From NCBI RefSeq assembly GCF_008831285.2, contig NC_045146.1:8196972-8260971 (forward strand): 64,000 nt of DNA. Direction: 5' to 3'. The notes beneath the pieces are model-generated. The model searched no databases. It was not told the origin of the DNA and saw nothing but the letters and a program-made list of their open reading frames with translations. The stretch is from Nymphaea colorata (lineage: Eukaryota; Streptophyta; Magnoliopsida; Nymphaeales; Nymphaeaceae). A program made the translations under genes and the position numbers. Shown piece after piece: positions 11,532 to 22,930 of the stretch; position 1 is the stretch's first letter, and each line of letters starts with the position of its first letter.

Positions 11532-12230
11532 TACTTGATCAAAGATGTCCCAAATAATGGCAGAGTTGTCTACGTCTTAATTGATGGAGGAGCCAGCCTA
11601 AACATTTGTCCACGTAGACAACTTGTACATTGGGCATAAGACAAGCTGACTATACCCCATCATCAATTTTCATTCATGGATATAACGGATTGAGACACCT
11701 AGCATAGGCTGTGTATGTCTCGATCTGAATATCTCTGAGACACATCATTGGGTTTTATTTCATATGGTAGATATAGAAGCCTCATCCAACATGTTGCTTG
11801 GCAAACCATGGATCCATGCTACAAATCTAGTTCCTTCCACATTGCATTAGTGTGTCAAATAGGCTCACAACATAAATACTATGACAATCTATGTAGAGGA
11901 CAGACAAAATCATCTTGTACATCCAAAGATTCTGGTACCAACATAGTCAATTGAGGTACCAAGTATTCGAGTTTGCAAAGAAGAAGAACTATCTCAAGGT
12001 CTCATCAAATTGGCTATTCAAATGCCAAAGAAGCAAATGTGGGTGGTAAAGAGTACCAAGCCAAATCTATCTAAAACAAATTACAAAAGTCATCCATTGT
12101 TCAAAAGTTCCTCTCAAAATAGGAAAGGATTGGACCTGCTCATGCATCATGGCTACCGATCTTTCACTGGCCTTGGCAAACATGAAAATGGAATCCTGAA
12201 ACCAATTACGTTGGCAGGACAGTGAGACAC
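11520..12230 (+). pseudogene. gypsy aspartic protease and linker remnant
   Basis: Plus-strand translation reads VYVLIDGGASLNICP (retroviral-type protease with the D-G-G/A active-site loop). After a frameshift it reads MLLGKPWIHATNLVPSTLHQ, a block typical of Tat/Ogre protease ends. A glycine-rich linker (GYRSFTGLGKHENGILKPI, about 12,150) follows. The protease would process Gag-Pol. Several frameshifts break the frame. The family assignment (Tat-like Ty3/gypsy) rests on the LLGKPWIH...LHQ block. Confidence 0.75.
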
Positions 12231-12639
12231 TCAAGCCCTAGGATGTCAGAATTATGAAAAAGTGGATGCCAAAGAAGAATTCAAGCCAGTGCCTTTTGTC
12301 AAAAGCGTCACCATAGGCGAATGTTCACCGTCAATTTGAATCAATCATTGCTTCGACAAGTCTACTATCATTTTGACATCTACTCATCATTTTGTCATTC
12401 TATTCTAATAGACCTAGTGTCTTTATTTTGTAACACATTCAAAATGTGCAATGACATATGCAATTTGCTTCCATACAAAGTGTCTCAATTTTCATCTGAT
12501 CTTTTTACAATATTTAGGATGACACCTAAAGATCAAACGTCAAAAGCCTTCAAGGAGGTAAATCCGAAACTCACCGAGACAGAATGTCTAAAGTTCATCC
12601 AAATGAAAAAACAAGATTAATCGTCACTTTGATTAATGA

Positions 12640-13600
12640 CCCGATTGAGGAAATTAACATTGGCACGAAAGAGAATAAAAAAATTTTGCAAATCGAATAA
12701 GTTTCTTAGTAGAAGAAAGAAAAAAATTGATAGACTTCCTCAAAAATTATCAGGAAGCCTTTGCATGGACTTATGAAGATATGCTAGGACTCGATACAAA
12801 ATTAGTTGAGCATCGATTGCCATTTCAGTGAAAATGCAAGCCAAGCAAACAAAAGTTGAGAAAATTAGACCATCGTCTTGATGAACAAGTTAAGGAAGGC
12901 CTACTAAAGGCAGGGTTCTTCCGAACAATTGGTTATCTTGAATGGTTGACAAACATTGTGGTAATCCCGAAGAAAAATGGTAAAAATTCGATTCTGCATT
13001 GATTTTAGATATTTGAATAAACTCACACCAAAGGACGACTATCCACTTCCAAACATCGATTTGTTGGTAGATAGTACTACAGCCACGCTATGTTCTCCTT
13101 TATGGATGGATATTGTGGCTATAACCAAATTAAGCTGGTTGCTCAGGACCAGACCAAAACATCATTTACAACCCCATGGGGCACCTTCTGCTATGGAAGC
13201 TATTTTCTACGATCAAATGTATAAAATCATTGATGCGTATGTGGAGGATCTGCTAATTAAGTAAAAAATCAAGGAAAATCACGTTAATATTCTTTTTCAA
13301 GTTTTTGATAGACTCTTACAATATAAGATTAGACTAAATCAACATAATTTTTTTTGGCGGGGAATTTGATAACCTTTTGGCATTATGGTCAACAAAAAGG
13401 GAATTAAAATTGATCCATCCAAAGCAAAAGTGATCATTGAAATGCCACCACCAATAAATCTGAAAGAGCTACGTAGTTTGCAAGGTCAAATTCAGTCAAT
13501 CACAAGGTTTATATGTAATCTTGCCATGAGATGTGAACCGTTCAACTATTTATTGCGGAAAAGATTCAAGTTTAAATGGGAACATGAATGTTAGGCCTCA
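12640..13600 (+). pseudogene. gypsy reverse transcriptase remnant
   Basis: Visible in order: DEQVKEGLLKAGFFRTI, EWLTNIVVIPKKNGKIRFCI, DFRYLNKLTPKDDYPLPNI, then a catalytic box reading AYVEDLLIK. The usual Y-V-D-D has become Y-V-E-D, which should abolish polymerase activity. It continues with SKAKVIIEMPPPINLKELRS and RFICNLAMRCEPFNYLLRK, the thumb and connection. A substantial part between fingers and palm is shortened around 13,090-13,180. Stops occur near 13,262 and 13,370. This is a Ty3/gypsy RT of the same lineage as the one at 56.05-57.05 kb, since both share the (K)ELRSLQ / (Q)ELCSLQ block. Confidence 0.85.
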
Positions 13601-13974
13601 TTCAAAAAGATAAAAAAATATATTCTTTTCCCAACACTTTTGAAACCCCCAATTTCGAGGAAACCTCTACTTTTTTACATCACGGTTAACAATTCAACGT
13701 GTGGTGGATTTTTGTTGCAATATGAAGAAAGATGCCGAATAGAACCTGTCATTTACTACGTCAATAAGACATTTGTGTAGTATGAAAAGAACTACTCAAA
13801 CATGAAAAAAACTTGCTTAGCCTTGGTATGGATATGTCAAAAATTATGGCACTACCTATTGTCATACAAGGTTAAAATTTTATCCAAACTTAATTCACTC
13901 AAATATATCATCGAGCAACCATTCCTGAATGGGAGGGTAGCAAAGTGGCAAGTTCTGTTGATGCAATATGATAA
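13601..13974 (+). pseudogene. gypsy RNase H remnant, abruptly cut
   Basis: Plus-strand translation gives KPPISRKPLLFYITVNNSTC, GGFLLQYEERCRIEPVIYYV, YSNMKKTCLALVW and the start of the tether, RVAKWQVLLMQYDK. At that point the sequence switches without spacer into the right LTR arm (about 13,975). RNase H would remove RNA from the cDNA hybrid. The cut lies mid-domain, so the end of pol (rest of RNase H and all of integrase) is missing. Confidence 0.8.
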
Positions 13975-15934
13975 AAATAATTTTTCTCTTTTAAAGTTAA
14001 ATTGGAACATGTTTTCGAGCTGATTTTTTTTTTTTAAAAAGAGTCATTGTTTTGATTTTCATAGTACAAAACCACAAGATCGCTCTATTTCATCTCAAAA
14101 TTTGTCTATTCCAGCAATTCATGCATGAAGTGCATGTAAATTGTTGAAATCAGACCATGTTTCATGATACTAGTTTAAAACTTTAAATTTTATGCACTTA
14201 AAATATTAATTTTATTCATTTTCAACCACAAAATGGCTATTCTTCATAAAACTAGGAAAAGTTCTAATTCAATTTAATCGGTCCTAAAGCACTTTATCTG
14301 TTGATTTCATTTATCAATTTTTATATTTGCATGAGACCAAGATCTAAGAGTGTTGCAAAATCATAATTAAGAATCCAGCTTCAATCTCCTCCAAAGGAGA
14401 AGATAAAAAATGTTCAAATCGTCAAGGGATGGATGAATCTTTTGGCATGAAAATCTGAAATGCAATTTGGTTTTGGAAAAGAAAAGGTTTCTAAAACTTC
14501 ATGTCTAAACCCAACATGAATGAGAGCATGTTCTCAACAAGCACATGCCTCTAGCTAATTTGGATGCTTAACTTATGGGAAGTTGAGCAAAATTTCATCA
14601 TTCTCTAAGAATCAAACTTTCTTAGAACCAACATTTATGATTTTCAACCATTTAAATCAGTATAAAATCCAAGCTAATGACAATTTTGAGGCAAAGTGGG
14701 TAATATCCACGTCTCCCATATATTTTGAAGATTAAATTTAACTTCATTTTCATTATTTTCAATTATTTTGAAATTTTGATTTAAGTTTCACAATTGTGGA
14801 CTACACCTCTAACTCGTGTGCTTAATAATATGATAAGCACATTTAGATAAAGTCCTACATTCTAATTAAAAATCAATCTTTATGTGTGAGGATCATATGA
14901 TGCATGAATATATTGAGTGAATTTTGAGATATTATGAGAGAGAGAAGAATGAATGTTTCATATAGCTCATCTTTTTAGTCCATGTATTCATACTCACCCA
15001 AAATCAATTGCACCATGTGCACATTCTCTAACAATTAAGTGATTCAATTTTGAGTTGCAAAAGGTGACCAAGTCATTACAACAAAAAAATTGAAGATCTC
15101 ACTTAGTTTCAAAAGAAAATACAAGCATCACATCCCCAATATTGGCCAAAAAATGTTTTGAAGACAATATGTTTTCTAAGATTTTGGAACTCATATTTCA
15201 TCAAAAGATTAAATTCTACTTAAGCAAATCCAATTTTTCTCATTCATCCCCCTTAGACCTAATCACATGATTTGGCAAAAGAGATTTCAAAATCAGTTCA
15301 GCTTGCTAAGGTAACTTAGCCACTTTCCTAAAAGTTGATCTCAAGAATATCACAATTTCATTCCAAAATCTTAAAATGATCTTGAGTCACAATAAAGAAC
15401 TAGATCTCAATCTCCAAAATCTGCAATTTTTCCTATAAGTTACAATCTAAATCATCAAATTGACAATTCAACTTTCAAAATTATGGATTAAAACCTTGAT
15501 GATTATTCATTTCATACCAATCTCATTCAATTCAAATGGCATATAATTTCCACCAAAACACTAGTCTTCAATACAAATCAATTTGAAAACTCTCCAAAGA
15601 ATTTTAAAAAAACTTGTCCAAACAAGTCATTTTTCCAAACAACTTGCCTCAATTTTACTCCAAAATAAGTTCAAATCATTTGCTTGAAATGAACTTTCGA
15701 TTTTCAAATTCAAACACTCAATGCATAAGCATATAGGATTTACATCATTAACTTGTACGTGATCCAAAGAATCCTTAGTCCTTAGTCCCTTTACCCCTGT
15801 TAAAGGCAGCATGAATGTCTGCACCTCGTACCAATGGGTGGATCCCTTTCTCTTGAAAATTTTTCTTAAAAACCCAATTTGAAAATTTTGCTGATTCGCA
15901 TCGACACCCCCAAGGACAGGGAGGGGTGCAAACA
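13975..15934 (+). repeat. right inverted arm (5'-truncated plus-strand LTR)
   Basis: This arm is the reverse complement of 6,850-8,800. It is in plus orientation, ending CAAGGACAGGGAGGGGTGCA then AACA. U5 ends of plant Tat-type LTRs characteristically finish with a GGGNAGGGTGC-like block before CA, which is why I read this as U5. The 5' part of the LTR, including its promoter, is missing. Confidence 0.85.
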
Positions 15935-17312
15935 ATCACTAGGTCGTCTAAAATCCATTTCATGATTTAATCCTTGTCTTGTTTCTAGTTCACCTAACTC
16001 AAGTGCTTCAACCATTATAATACATTTTGCTTCTCAAACAAGCTCTAACCTCTTTCATAAAGTAGGAAAAAAAATGGAAGCCTAGCTAATGTATCAAAAA
16101 ATAACTCAAGTACCTAATGATTTTGTGCAACCACAACTAATGTTAATTGGACCTAATGTGAAAAATAATGAATATGGTATGCAGACTCATTTTTATTTAA
16201 TATAAGTGTCTTCATGCCATCAAATTCTCCTTTCATATTGCTTGATCCATCATAACCATATCCATGCAGATATGATATGTTCAATCCATACTTAAGAACA
16301 TATGTCTTCAACTGCTGCTTTGAATGACACAGCATTTGTTTCCAGAATATGTACAATTGCAAGAAATGGTTCAACAGTTTGACCCTTTTCATTAACAAAT
16401 CGTATGACAATGGCTATTTGCTCTTTAGTTGATGCATCTCTAGGTTCGTCAAGTAAAAGGGAAAAGAAGTGTCTCTAAGCTCCTCAATGATAGCATTTGT
16501 GTTTGCATAGCACAAGCTCTAACAACATCCTTTTGAATATCATCAGAAGTTAGCTTATTATTTTCTAGAGCATTTTCCATTACAACTTTATCTACATCAG
16601 TGTTCAACTTTGTAGAAAACATCAAAAATTCAATAACTTGTCCTCTATTATGGGAGTCTTCACCTTCATCATGCCATCAAAAAGCCAATCCTTGTCTTAA
16701 TAAAAGTCGAGTCACATTAACAGTTTCCCAAAGATGAGTCTTATATGCACTTTTCTTATTGATCCTCAGTTTTTGAAGTAGGGCATTGATATTCTTTTTT
16801 TGCTGCATCAAATTTTCACACTTCATTTTTGCTACATTATGATGACTGTTGGAACCTCCAACATATATATCAAATCGCTTTTTCTCTTTTCAATTATCAA
16901 ATCCTTCAATTACAAATGTCCCTACATTGAACTTATTCATACGTGCCGGCCTAAAAAGATAACATTATCGGCAATATGCTTTATGCATACAGAGCTTTAT
17001 GCAAACTTGGACTGTACTCCAACCAATCTTTGTATTCATCAAATCAAGATGGATTGAACTTTCACTTTTGATGATTTGGTTGGAAGTTGCTATTGTGAGG
17101 TTGACAAGTATCTCACAAAAGACATGCTCTATGAAGAGGAGGATCTGCAGGCAACTTTGCTTCATGAAATTCTATATTGGCTCCACACTTGATTCTCCTT
17201 CTTTGCTTGATGAAGTATCTTCTCTAGATTCTCCTTCTTTGTTTGATCTAATATCCTCTTCATTTGTAGGATATTTATCAAATGTAGGCATTGTCACCAC
17301 AAACTTATCCAT
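15935..17312 (-). pseudogene. TTF-type hAT transposase, N-terminal half
   Basis: Minus-strand translation begins at ATG (17,312) with MDKFVVTMPTFDKY. It runs through a cysteine-containing stretch ending CYLF (about 16,970), then GTFVIEGFDN (about 16,900) and NSHHNVAKMKCENLM. Next is the DUF4371 core: RLLLRQGLAF, GQVIEFLMFSTKLN, YGLNISYLHGYGYDGSSNMK, GEFDGMKTLILNKNESAYHI. It reaches EMDFRRPSD at the insertion. Together with 5,869-6,849 it makes a gene of about 2.37 kb (roughly 790 codons), the usual size for TTF-hAT transposases. Multiple stops and frameshifts are present independent of the insertion. In life it would have recognised and cut hAT ends. Confidence 0.85.
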
Positions 17313-17680
17313 GCCTATTCACCAAAAATAAAATAAAAAATTGTAAGTATATACCATATAGAAAATATTAACCAATAAATCATAGTATATACTTCTCTAA
17401 CAATCATATAACCATATCAAGAATAGCATATATTCAATCTACAACCAACCTATAATATCATCAAAATATGCAAAAATGTATTGTTATAATTTTAAGCTCC
17501 AGACTATCACAAGTACTAATAGAATACATTCTATCAACATAACTTTCATAACTATTAACAAAGATATTGTCAAATATCTGAAATGCAAGCATTTGGCATG
17601 TCTCAATTATCTTTTGTCTTAAACAATATCGTCTATCAAACCATCTTGTCTCAAACAAGTATCTTCTAGTAAAGCACAAA
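17313..17680. other. probable 5' non-coding part of the hAT element
   Basis: AT-rich sequence upstream of the transposase ATG with no coding signal. The expected 5' terminal inverted repeat matching 5,508 was not seen. Confidence 0.35.
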
Positions 17681-18595
17681 ACAATGTAAATTTTCATAAT
17701 AAATGTACAAAAAAGGTACTTCAATAAGCATAACATCTCGGGGATCTTAGAAAAAAAATATCAATATTGTTCCTATCTTTTGCCCATCAAAGTATTATTC
17801 AGATCTCAAGTGCCCTCCACCATGGAAGACAATGACAAAGCACATGATGACCATTATGCAAGGAATAACTATGTGTGTGTGTGTGTGTGGTTGGATCACC
17901 TACTCCCTATCATAAAGCATGGGCATCTTTGTTCTAACACATTTCCAGTTTGCTCCAACAAAGGACTGCAAAAGAGAAAAAAGAGCATTTAGATTCATTA
18001 AAATATCCAGAAACATTGGCTCTTTCTCTCCCTTTTCCTCTCTCTCTCCCTCTCTCTCCCATATGCACAGTTCTTGTAGAGAAAACTTGTCCGTACAATC
18101 TAATTTGGGAGGATACAAAACAATGTAAATTCTCATGATAAATGTATAAAAAGAGTGCCTCAATAAGCATAATATCATGGCAATCTTGGAAAAACATTTC
18201 AGTAGCTTTCCTATCTTTTTTCCATCGAAGTATTATCATGATCTCCAGTGTCCTGTTCAACATGGAAGACAAAGCACATGATGACCATTATATTCAAGAA
18301 ATAACTATATATATGTGTGTGTGTGTGTGTGTGTGATATTATGTCAATGGTTGGATCACCTACTCCAAATCATAAAGCATGAGAATCTTTGTTCTAACAC
18401 ATTTCCAATTTGCTCTATAAAAGACTGCAAAAGAGAAAAAGGAATGACAAGATTCATTAGAAAATCCAAAAACATTTGTCCCCTCTCTCTCTCTTTTCCT
18501 CTCTCTCTCCCATATGCACAGGTCCTGTATATTAATATTAACGTTATCTAACAGGTAAGATGAGAAAATGTTTCCTTACCATCTGATTGGGAGGA
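17681..18595. repeat. two tandem ~439-bp units with embedded (GT)n and (CT)n
   Basis: Unit 1 (17,681-18,119) and unit 2 (18,120 to about 18,595) share the same order of landmarks: CAATGTAAATT, TATCTTTTNCCATC, ATGGAAGACAAAGCACATGA, a (GT)n run, GGTTGGATCACCTACTCC, AAAGGACTGCAAAAGAG-like, a (CT)n tract, CCATATGCACAG and GGGAGGATAC. Both microsatellites sit at the same place in both units but differ in length. Open frames on both strands are shadows of the repeats. Confidence 0.85.
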
Positions 18596-19413
18596 TACAA
18601 AAAATTCCAGGTGAAGGTATGTTTCTTAAATTGAGAAGAAGATTTCTACTCTTCCACCAAATTTGAAAGGCTCCAACAGGTTTGAACATGAGGACAAGGG
18701 CAAGCATTAAGGAGTAATTGGGAATAGGAGAGACGGAATGTGGAGAACGTCAAGGATGATAGAGACATTGCATATCAACTCTCAAGTAAGCAATAAAATT
18801 ATAAAATGAACAAAAACAATAAAGTCCAAGAGGACCAGAATGATAAAGGCAAACCATGTTTCTAATAAGCATGTTATAGACAGATAAAAAAAGATGAAGC
18901 GAAATAGGGACCACATATCTTTATGTAAAATGACATATGCTTATACCAATAGGAGAGTTGAGATCCATGGAACCCTAGAATGAAAATCCCCAAATCAAAA
19001 CCCCAAATTAGAACCCTAGAATGGATATTCCCAATTCGTAAAGTGTAAACTATAGCTCCAACTTAGAAATCTAAAGGGGCAAATGCCCAAATCAAAAGCA
19101 AAAGAGCGTCAGATAGATAGAATAAACTTACATAAGATGATTCGACCAACGAAGAAGCTGAGAAGGGGATGCCCGATGTTGAGCTAGATGCTGGACGACT
19201 GGGACCGAGTCACCGATGGCTTAACAGTTGACTGGAAGGCCAAGTGACCAGCAATGAGCAAACACTGAAGAAAGTAGAAAATAAAATGGAGAAAATGAAA
19301 AAGTAGACGAAGAAACTAGAAAGATTACGAAACCCAAAGGGAGAGAGAGAGGGGGAGGGGAGAGAGACTCACACACAATCAAACCGCAATGTCACTTGCT
19401 ATTAAGCTTATGG
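18596..19413. other. unassigned DNA left of the copia element
   Basis: No protein recognised. It includes a GC-richer patch near 19,140-19,250 and a purine tract near 19,340-19,370. The sequence is presumably continuous with the DNA right of the copia element (24,519 onward), because the element is bounded by a near-duplicate TATGG/TATTG. Confidence 0.4.
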
Positions 19414-19746
19414 TGTGGACAGAGTTTAACAAAAACATAGTATGAAAAGTTGAAGGCGAGTGGAAACAGAGCCTCTTCCCTTTCATTCATTTGTTGAATG
19501 GAATACACTGCTGAGAAATAATGAATGGAAGATAAAATTCTTTATATTTTGATACAGGAAATTACAATAAGATTCCAAGAGAAACTGAATAGTTTTGGAA
19601 CCTTCCACAATCTGCCACATCATCAATTCTGTTAGGATATTTTGAGCCAGCCTTACAAGACGGCAGGTCTTGTAACAGATATTCCAGCATGGAGGCTGAG
19701 TCATATAAGCATAATTTGTAAAATTCATGGTGAATAATTGTCAACA
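19414..19746 (-). repeat. copia 3' LTR
   Basis: A 333-bp direct repeat of 24,185-24,518. The minus-strand start is TGTTGACAATTATTC and the end is CTCTGTCCACA. The polypurine tract lies directly upstream on the minus strand (about 19,747-19,755). Confidence 0.95.
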
Positions 19747-20300
19747 CTCCCCTTCAAACCGGAGTGTCCAAATCCAGCACACCTAGTTTGGATTTTGAAA
19801 ACTGAAACTGCTCCTTTGCTAGAGCTTTTGTAAGCAAATCGGCAGGCTGAAGCTTTGGTGATATATGTGCTACTTGAATTATATGATTTTTAACTAAATC
19901 CCTTACATAGTGACAGTCAATTTCCACATGCTTTGTGCGCTCGTGGAATATTAGATTTTCATATATATGTAGTGCGGCTTTACTATCACAATACAATTCT
20001 GATGGAACATTATCAATGACCTGTAAATCAGCAAGAAGCACTTTTAACCACACTATCTCACAACCCGAATTGGCCATAGCTGGATATTCAGCAACAGCTG
20101 AAGATCGAGATACTGATTGTCGCATTTTTGTAATCCACGAAATCAAACTTTTACCCAAATAAATGTAGTAACCACTAACTGATCTCCTAGTTTCTTTACA
20201 TGCCGCCTAGTTCGCATCACAATAAGCAACCAGCTGCAACTTAGTATTAGCATATAACATGATTCCTTGACTAGGATTGGCCATCAAGTATCTCACAACT
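19747..20300 (-). pseudogene. copia RNase H
   Basis: Minus-strand frame containing SSAVAEYPAMANSGCEIVWL (the family A-E-Y-R-A-M-A block), LYCDSKAALHIYENLIFHER, TKHVEIDCHYVRDLV and LQPADLLTKAL. This is the canonical end of a copia polyprotein, finishing just before the polypurine tract. R in AEYRAMA is changed to P. The domain degrades the RNA strand during reverse transcription. The adjoining RT lies at 20,500-21,420, with frame breaks between. Confidence 0.9.
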
Positions 20301-20499
20301 TGCAAAGCTGCGTTTAGATGAACTTATCTAGGATTGTGTGTTTGCCTACTAAGAACATGAACTGTAAAAAGTATATCTGGCCTAGTGATGGTCAGATATG
20401 TAAGACTTCCTACAAGCCTTCTGTACATACATGGTTCCTTAAGAGCTTCACCTGTATCATCACAAAAATTCCTTTTTTTGTTCTAAAGGATAGTAAACT

Positions 20500-21420
20500 G
20501 GTTTGGCATTTAAAAGGCCGACTTTATCCAGGATATCACATGTATATTATGCTGCGATAGAAAAATTCCATGCTTTGTTCTTGTCAATTCGATCCCTAAA
20601 AAATACTTAAGTGGACCAAGGTCCATCATATGAAACTTGCTGCATAAGTATTTTTTAAACAACCTGATCTGATTTTCATCATTTCATGCTACTATCAAGT
20701 CATCTACATAGACAATGACAACCTTATAGCAATTTTTGTCGAGCACTGTGAAGAGAGAATAATCAACTTTTGATTGACTAAAACCATAGTCTATAAGTGT
20801 TGTGGAAACCTTTGAAAACCAGTTTTTGGCTCTTGTTTAAGCCCATATAATGATTTTTTAAGCTTGCATATTTTAGTCTTCCCTTCACTGCCATAGCTGG
20901 TGGCAATGTCATGTATACATCTTCATCCAAATCGCCTTGTAAGAATGCATTATGGACATCCATTTGATGCAGCACCCAATTGTTTTGGGCTGCAACAGCA
21001 AGCAAAGTCCTCACCCTGACAAGCTTCACCATTGGAGCATAAGTGTCATGATAGTCAAGGCCTTCAACTTGGGCATATCCTTTGGCCACAAGCCTTGCTT
21101 TGAACCTCTCAACTTTTCCACTAGAATTGTATTTAATTCGGTAAACCCAGTTACACCCTATGGGTTTTACGCCTTTTGGAGCATGCACCAGATCCCATGT
21201 TTCGTTCGCTTCTAGTGCTTTAATTTCAGTAGCCATGTTATCATGCCGACATTGATGCTTAACCCCTTGACTGAAGGAGGATGGTTCAAAATCTTTAGAG
21301 ATGGCCACTAGAAATGCTTTATGAGGTGTAGAGAAACTCTCAAAGGACATGTACTTAGATAAAGGAAATTGACTACTGTGTTTTGACTCACTTGATGATG
21401 GAGCAGGTGACTTACAATCA
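20500..21420 (-). pseudogene. copia reverse transcriptase
   Basis: Minus-strand translation shows [74 protein letters not shown] and [20 protein letters not shown], then the catalytic VYVDDL at about 20,695-20,715. Both the D of QMDVHNAFL and the YVDD box are present. A frameshift falls near 20,780-20,900 and several stops follow. It would copy element RNA into cDNA. The lineage within copia (Ale/RE1-like) is a guess from the KARLVAKGY...[10 protein letters not shown] pattern. Confidence 0.92.
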
Positions 21421-22555
21421 GCAACTCCAATTCCACAATAAAAGTCTTTGAGTTGGATTGATGGTTTGCGTTCTCTTTGAGAGCCAACACAAGATCAAAG
21501 CTAATGAAATTTCATGGGCATTCTCACTTTGTTCATGCTGAATTTGGAAAGATTCAGATGGGCCAATGTCTGAATTTATGTTTGTTGCATCAACTATGTT
21601 ATCCAGCTCTTGATCAGGAATAGAAAGTGGTAACACAACAACAGGTTTTCCATCATTATGATCTTTGAATGGAAGGATAGATTTATAGAATTTTACATCA
21701 CGACTTGACATAATTTTATGAGACTCGAGATCATATACTCTGTATGCTTTTTGGCCATATGGATACCCCAAGAAAATGCACTTTCAAGCTCTTTGATCAA
21801 ATTTGGATTTTGTCATTACATTGGTGACATAACAGAGACACCCGAATACACGGAGATGAGAATACGAGGGTTTTGTACCAAATAATCTCTCATATGGAGT
21901 CTCTCCTTGAAGCATAGGTGTCGGTGTGCTATTAACAAGAAATACAGCTGTAAGTGTACATTGATCCCAAAATTTCATAGGCAAGCATGCGTGATTTCTT
22001 AAACATCTAGTGACATCTAATAGATTTCTATGTTTACGTTCAACCATCCCATTTTGTTGAGGTGTGTTGACACAGCTCTGATCATGCAAGGTACCTTCAA
22101 TAAGTAAAATTTTTTGCATTTCATTTGAAAAGAATTCAACTCCATTATCTACCCTAATCCTTTTAACAGATATATGAAACTAATTTTCAACCATTTTAAA
22201 GAAACATTGAAGAAGGTACTTTGTCTCATCCTTGTACTTCATGAGATAGACCCATGTGGCTCATGAATGATTGTCAACAATTGTGAGAAAGTATTAAGCA
22301 CTTGAAATAGATGCTTGACTATAAGGACCCCAAATGTCACAATGAATTAGATCAAACAAGCACTCAGATTTAGTATTACTAATAGGAAAAGGCAAGCTTG
22401 CTTAGACAAGTGACAAACTTCACAACTAGTTTTTGACATCTTTATGGAAGGATCAAGAGCTGAAAACATTTTGTTTTTGCAAACTAAAGGGTGGCCAATC
22501 CTTAAATGCTAGATTTCAGTTTGTGTGTTTGTAAGAGACAAAGCTACAGGTTTTC
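21421..22555 (-). pseudogene. copia integrase
   Basis: The recognisable core is SCVNTPQQNGMVERKHRNLL (the H/N-T-P-Q-Q-N-G-V-A-E-R-K-H block holding the third catalytic acid), followed by NSTPTPMLQGETPYERLFGT, HLRVFGCLCYV and GYPYGQKAYRVYDLESHKI. A frameshift and several stops break the amino half (about 22,130-22,500), where remnants of the GAG-pre-integrase zinc-binding segment lie. It would insert cDNA into chromosomes and create the 5-bp duplication. Confidence 0.9.
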
Positions 22556-22930
22556 TCACAGTTGGTTTAAGAAGTAGAGTCCATTTTGCATTTCACCTGC
22601 TCCAATCACCAACTTGGAGTTCTGGTCCTGAATGTAACATTTCTCACAAGCAAAGCAAACATAGTAGTTTGATGACTTGGTCAGTTGACTAATGGAAAAT
22701 AGATTATATCTAAATTGAGGTACGTAATGAACATGTTTAAGAACTAGTTTATCAGAAAATTTTAGTTCACCCTTATGTGTGACATGAACAAGATTGTTAT
22801 ATGGTAAACTAATGGGATAAGGAGAGTCAAGTTCAGCAACAATGGTCATGAAGTTCAGAGAGGAGGACATATGGTCGCTGACACCACTATCCAATATCCA
22901 AAGGTTTGGATTAGAAATATACATACCAAC
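22556..22930 (-). pseudogene. copia protease and pre-integrase segment
   Basis: The minus-strand frame reads LWILDSGVSDHMSSSLNF, the D-S-G active-site loop of copia proteases with V where A or T is usual. It then reads LKHVHYVPQFRYNLFSISQL, the conserved flap and C-terminal region, and the start of the GAG-pre-integrase domain. The catalytic D-S-G is intact. The protease would mature the polyprotein. Confidence 0.9.

Larger units (their letters stand above)
6850..15934 (+). mobile_element. gypsy-derived insertion with inverted U5 ends
   Basis: The 9,085-bp insertion starts TGTTCGCACCCCTCCCTGTC and ends with the near-perfect reverse complement (GGACAGGGAGGGGTGCAAAC, then A). Both outer termini therefore carry the 3' (U5) end of an LTR. 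The left LTR (minus) runs 6,850 to beyond 9,816. The right one (plus) is 5'-truncated at about 13,975. Between them lie plus-strand Tat-like protease, RT and RNase H remnants (about 11,520-13,970). No integrase or gag was recognised. A normal LTR element would have direct repeats. The 5-bp duplication and the clean restoration of the hAT reading indicate one precise integration event. How a molecule with two U5 ends formed is inference: an inverted-dimer or template-switched cDNA is possible. Post-insertion rearrangement fits less well with the exact ends. Confidence 0.8.

Noticed and set aside
6850-15934. Large Mutator-like or Foldback transposon with terminal inverted repeats
   Set aside because: The ends are TG...CA with a 5-bp duplication, the arms look like gypsy LTR R-U5 sequence and the interior is gypsy pol. 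Mutator elements make ~9-bp duplications. An LTR origin fits better.
17900-18551. Cluster of overlapping frames on both strands
   Set aside because: They are shadows of a duplicated 439-bp unit containing (GT)n and (CT)n and have no coding signature.
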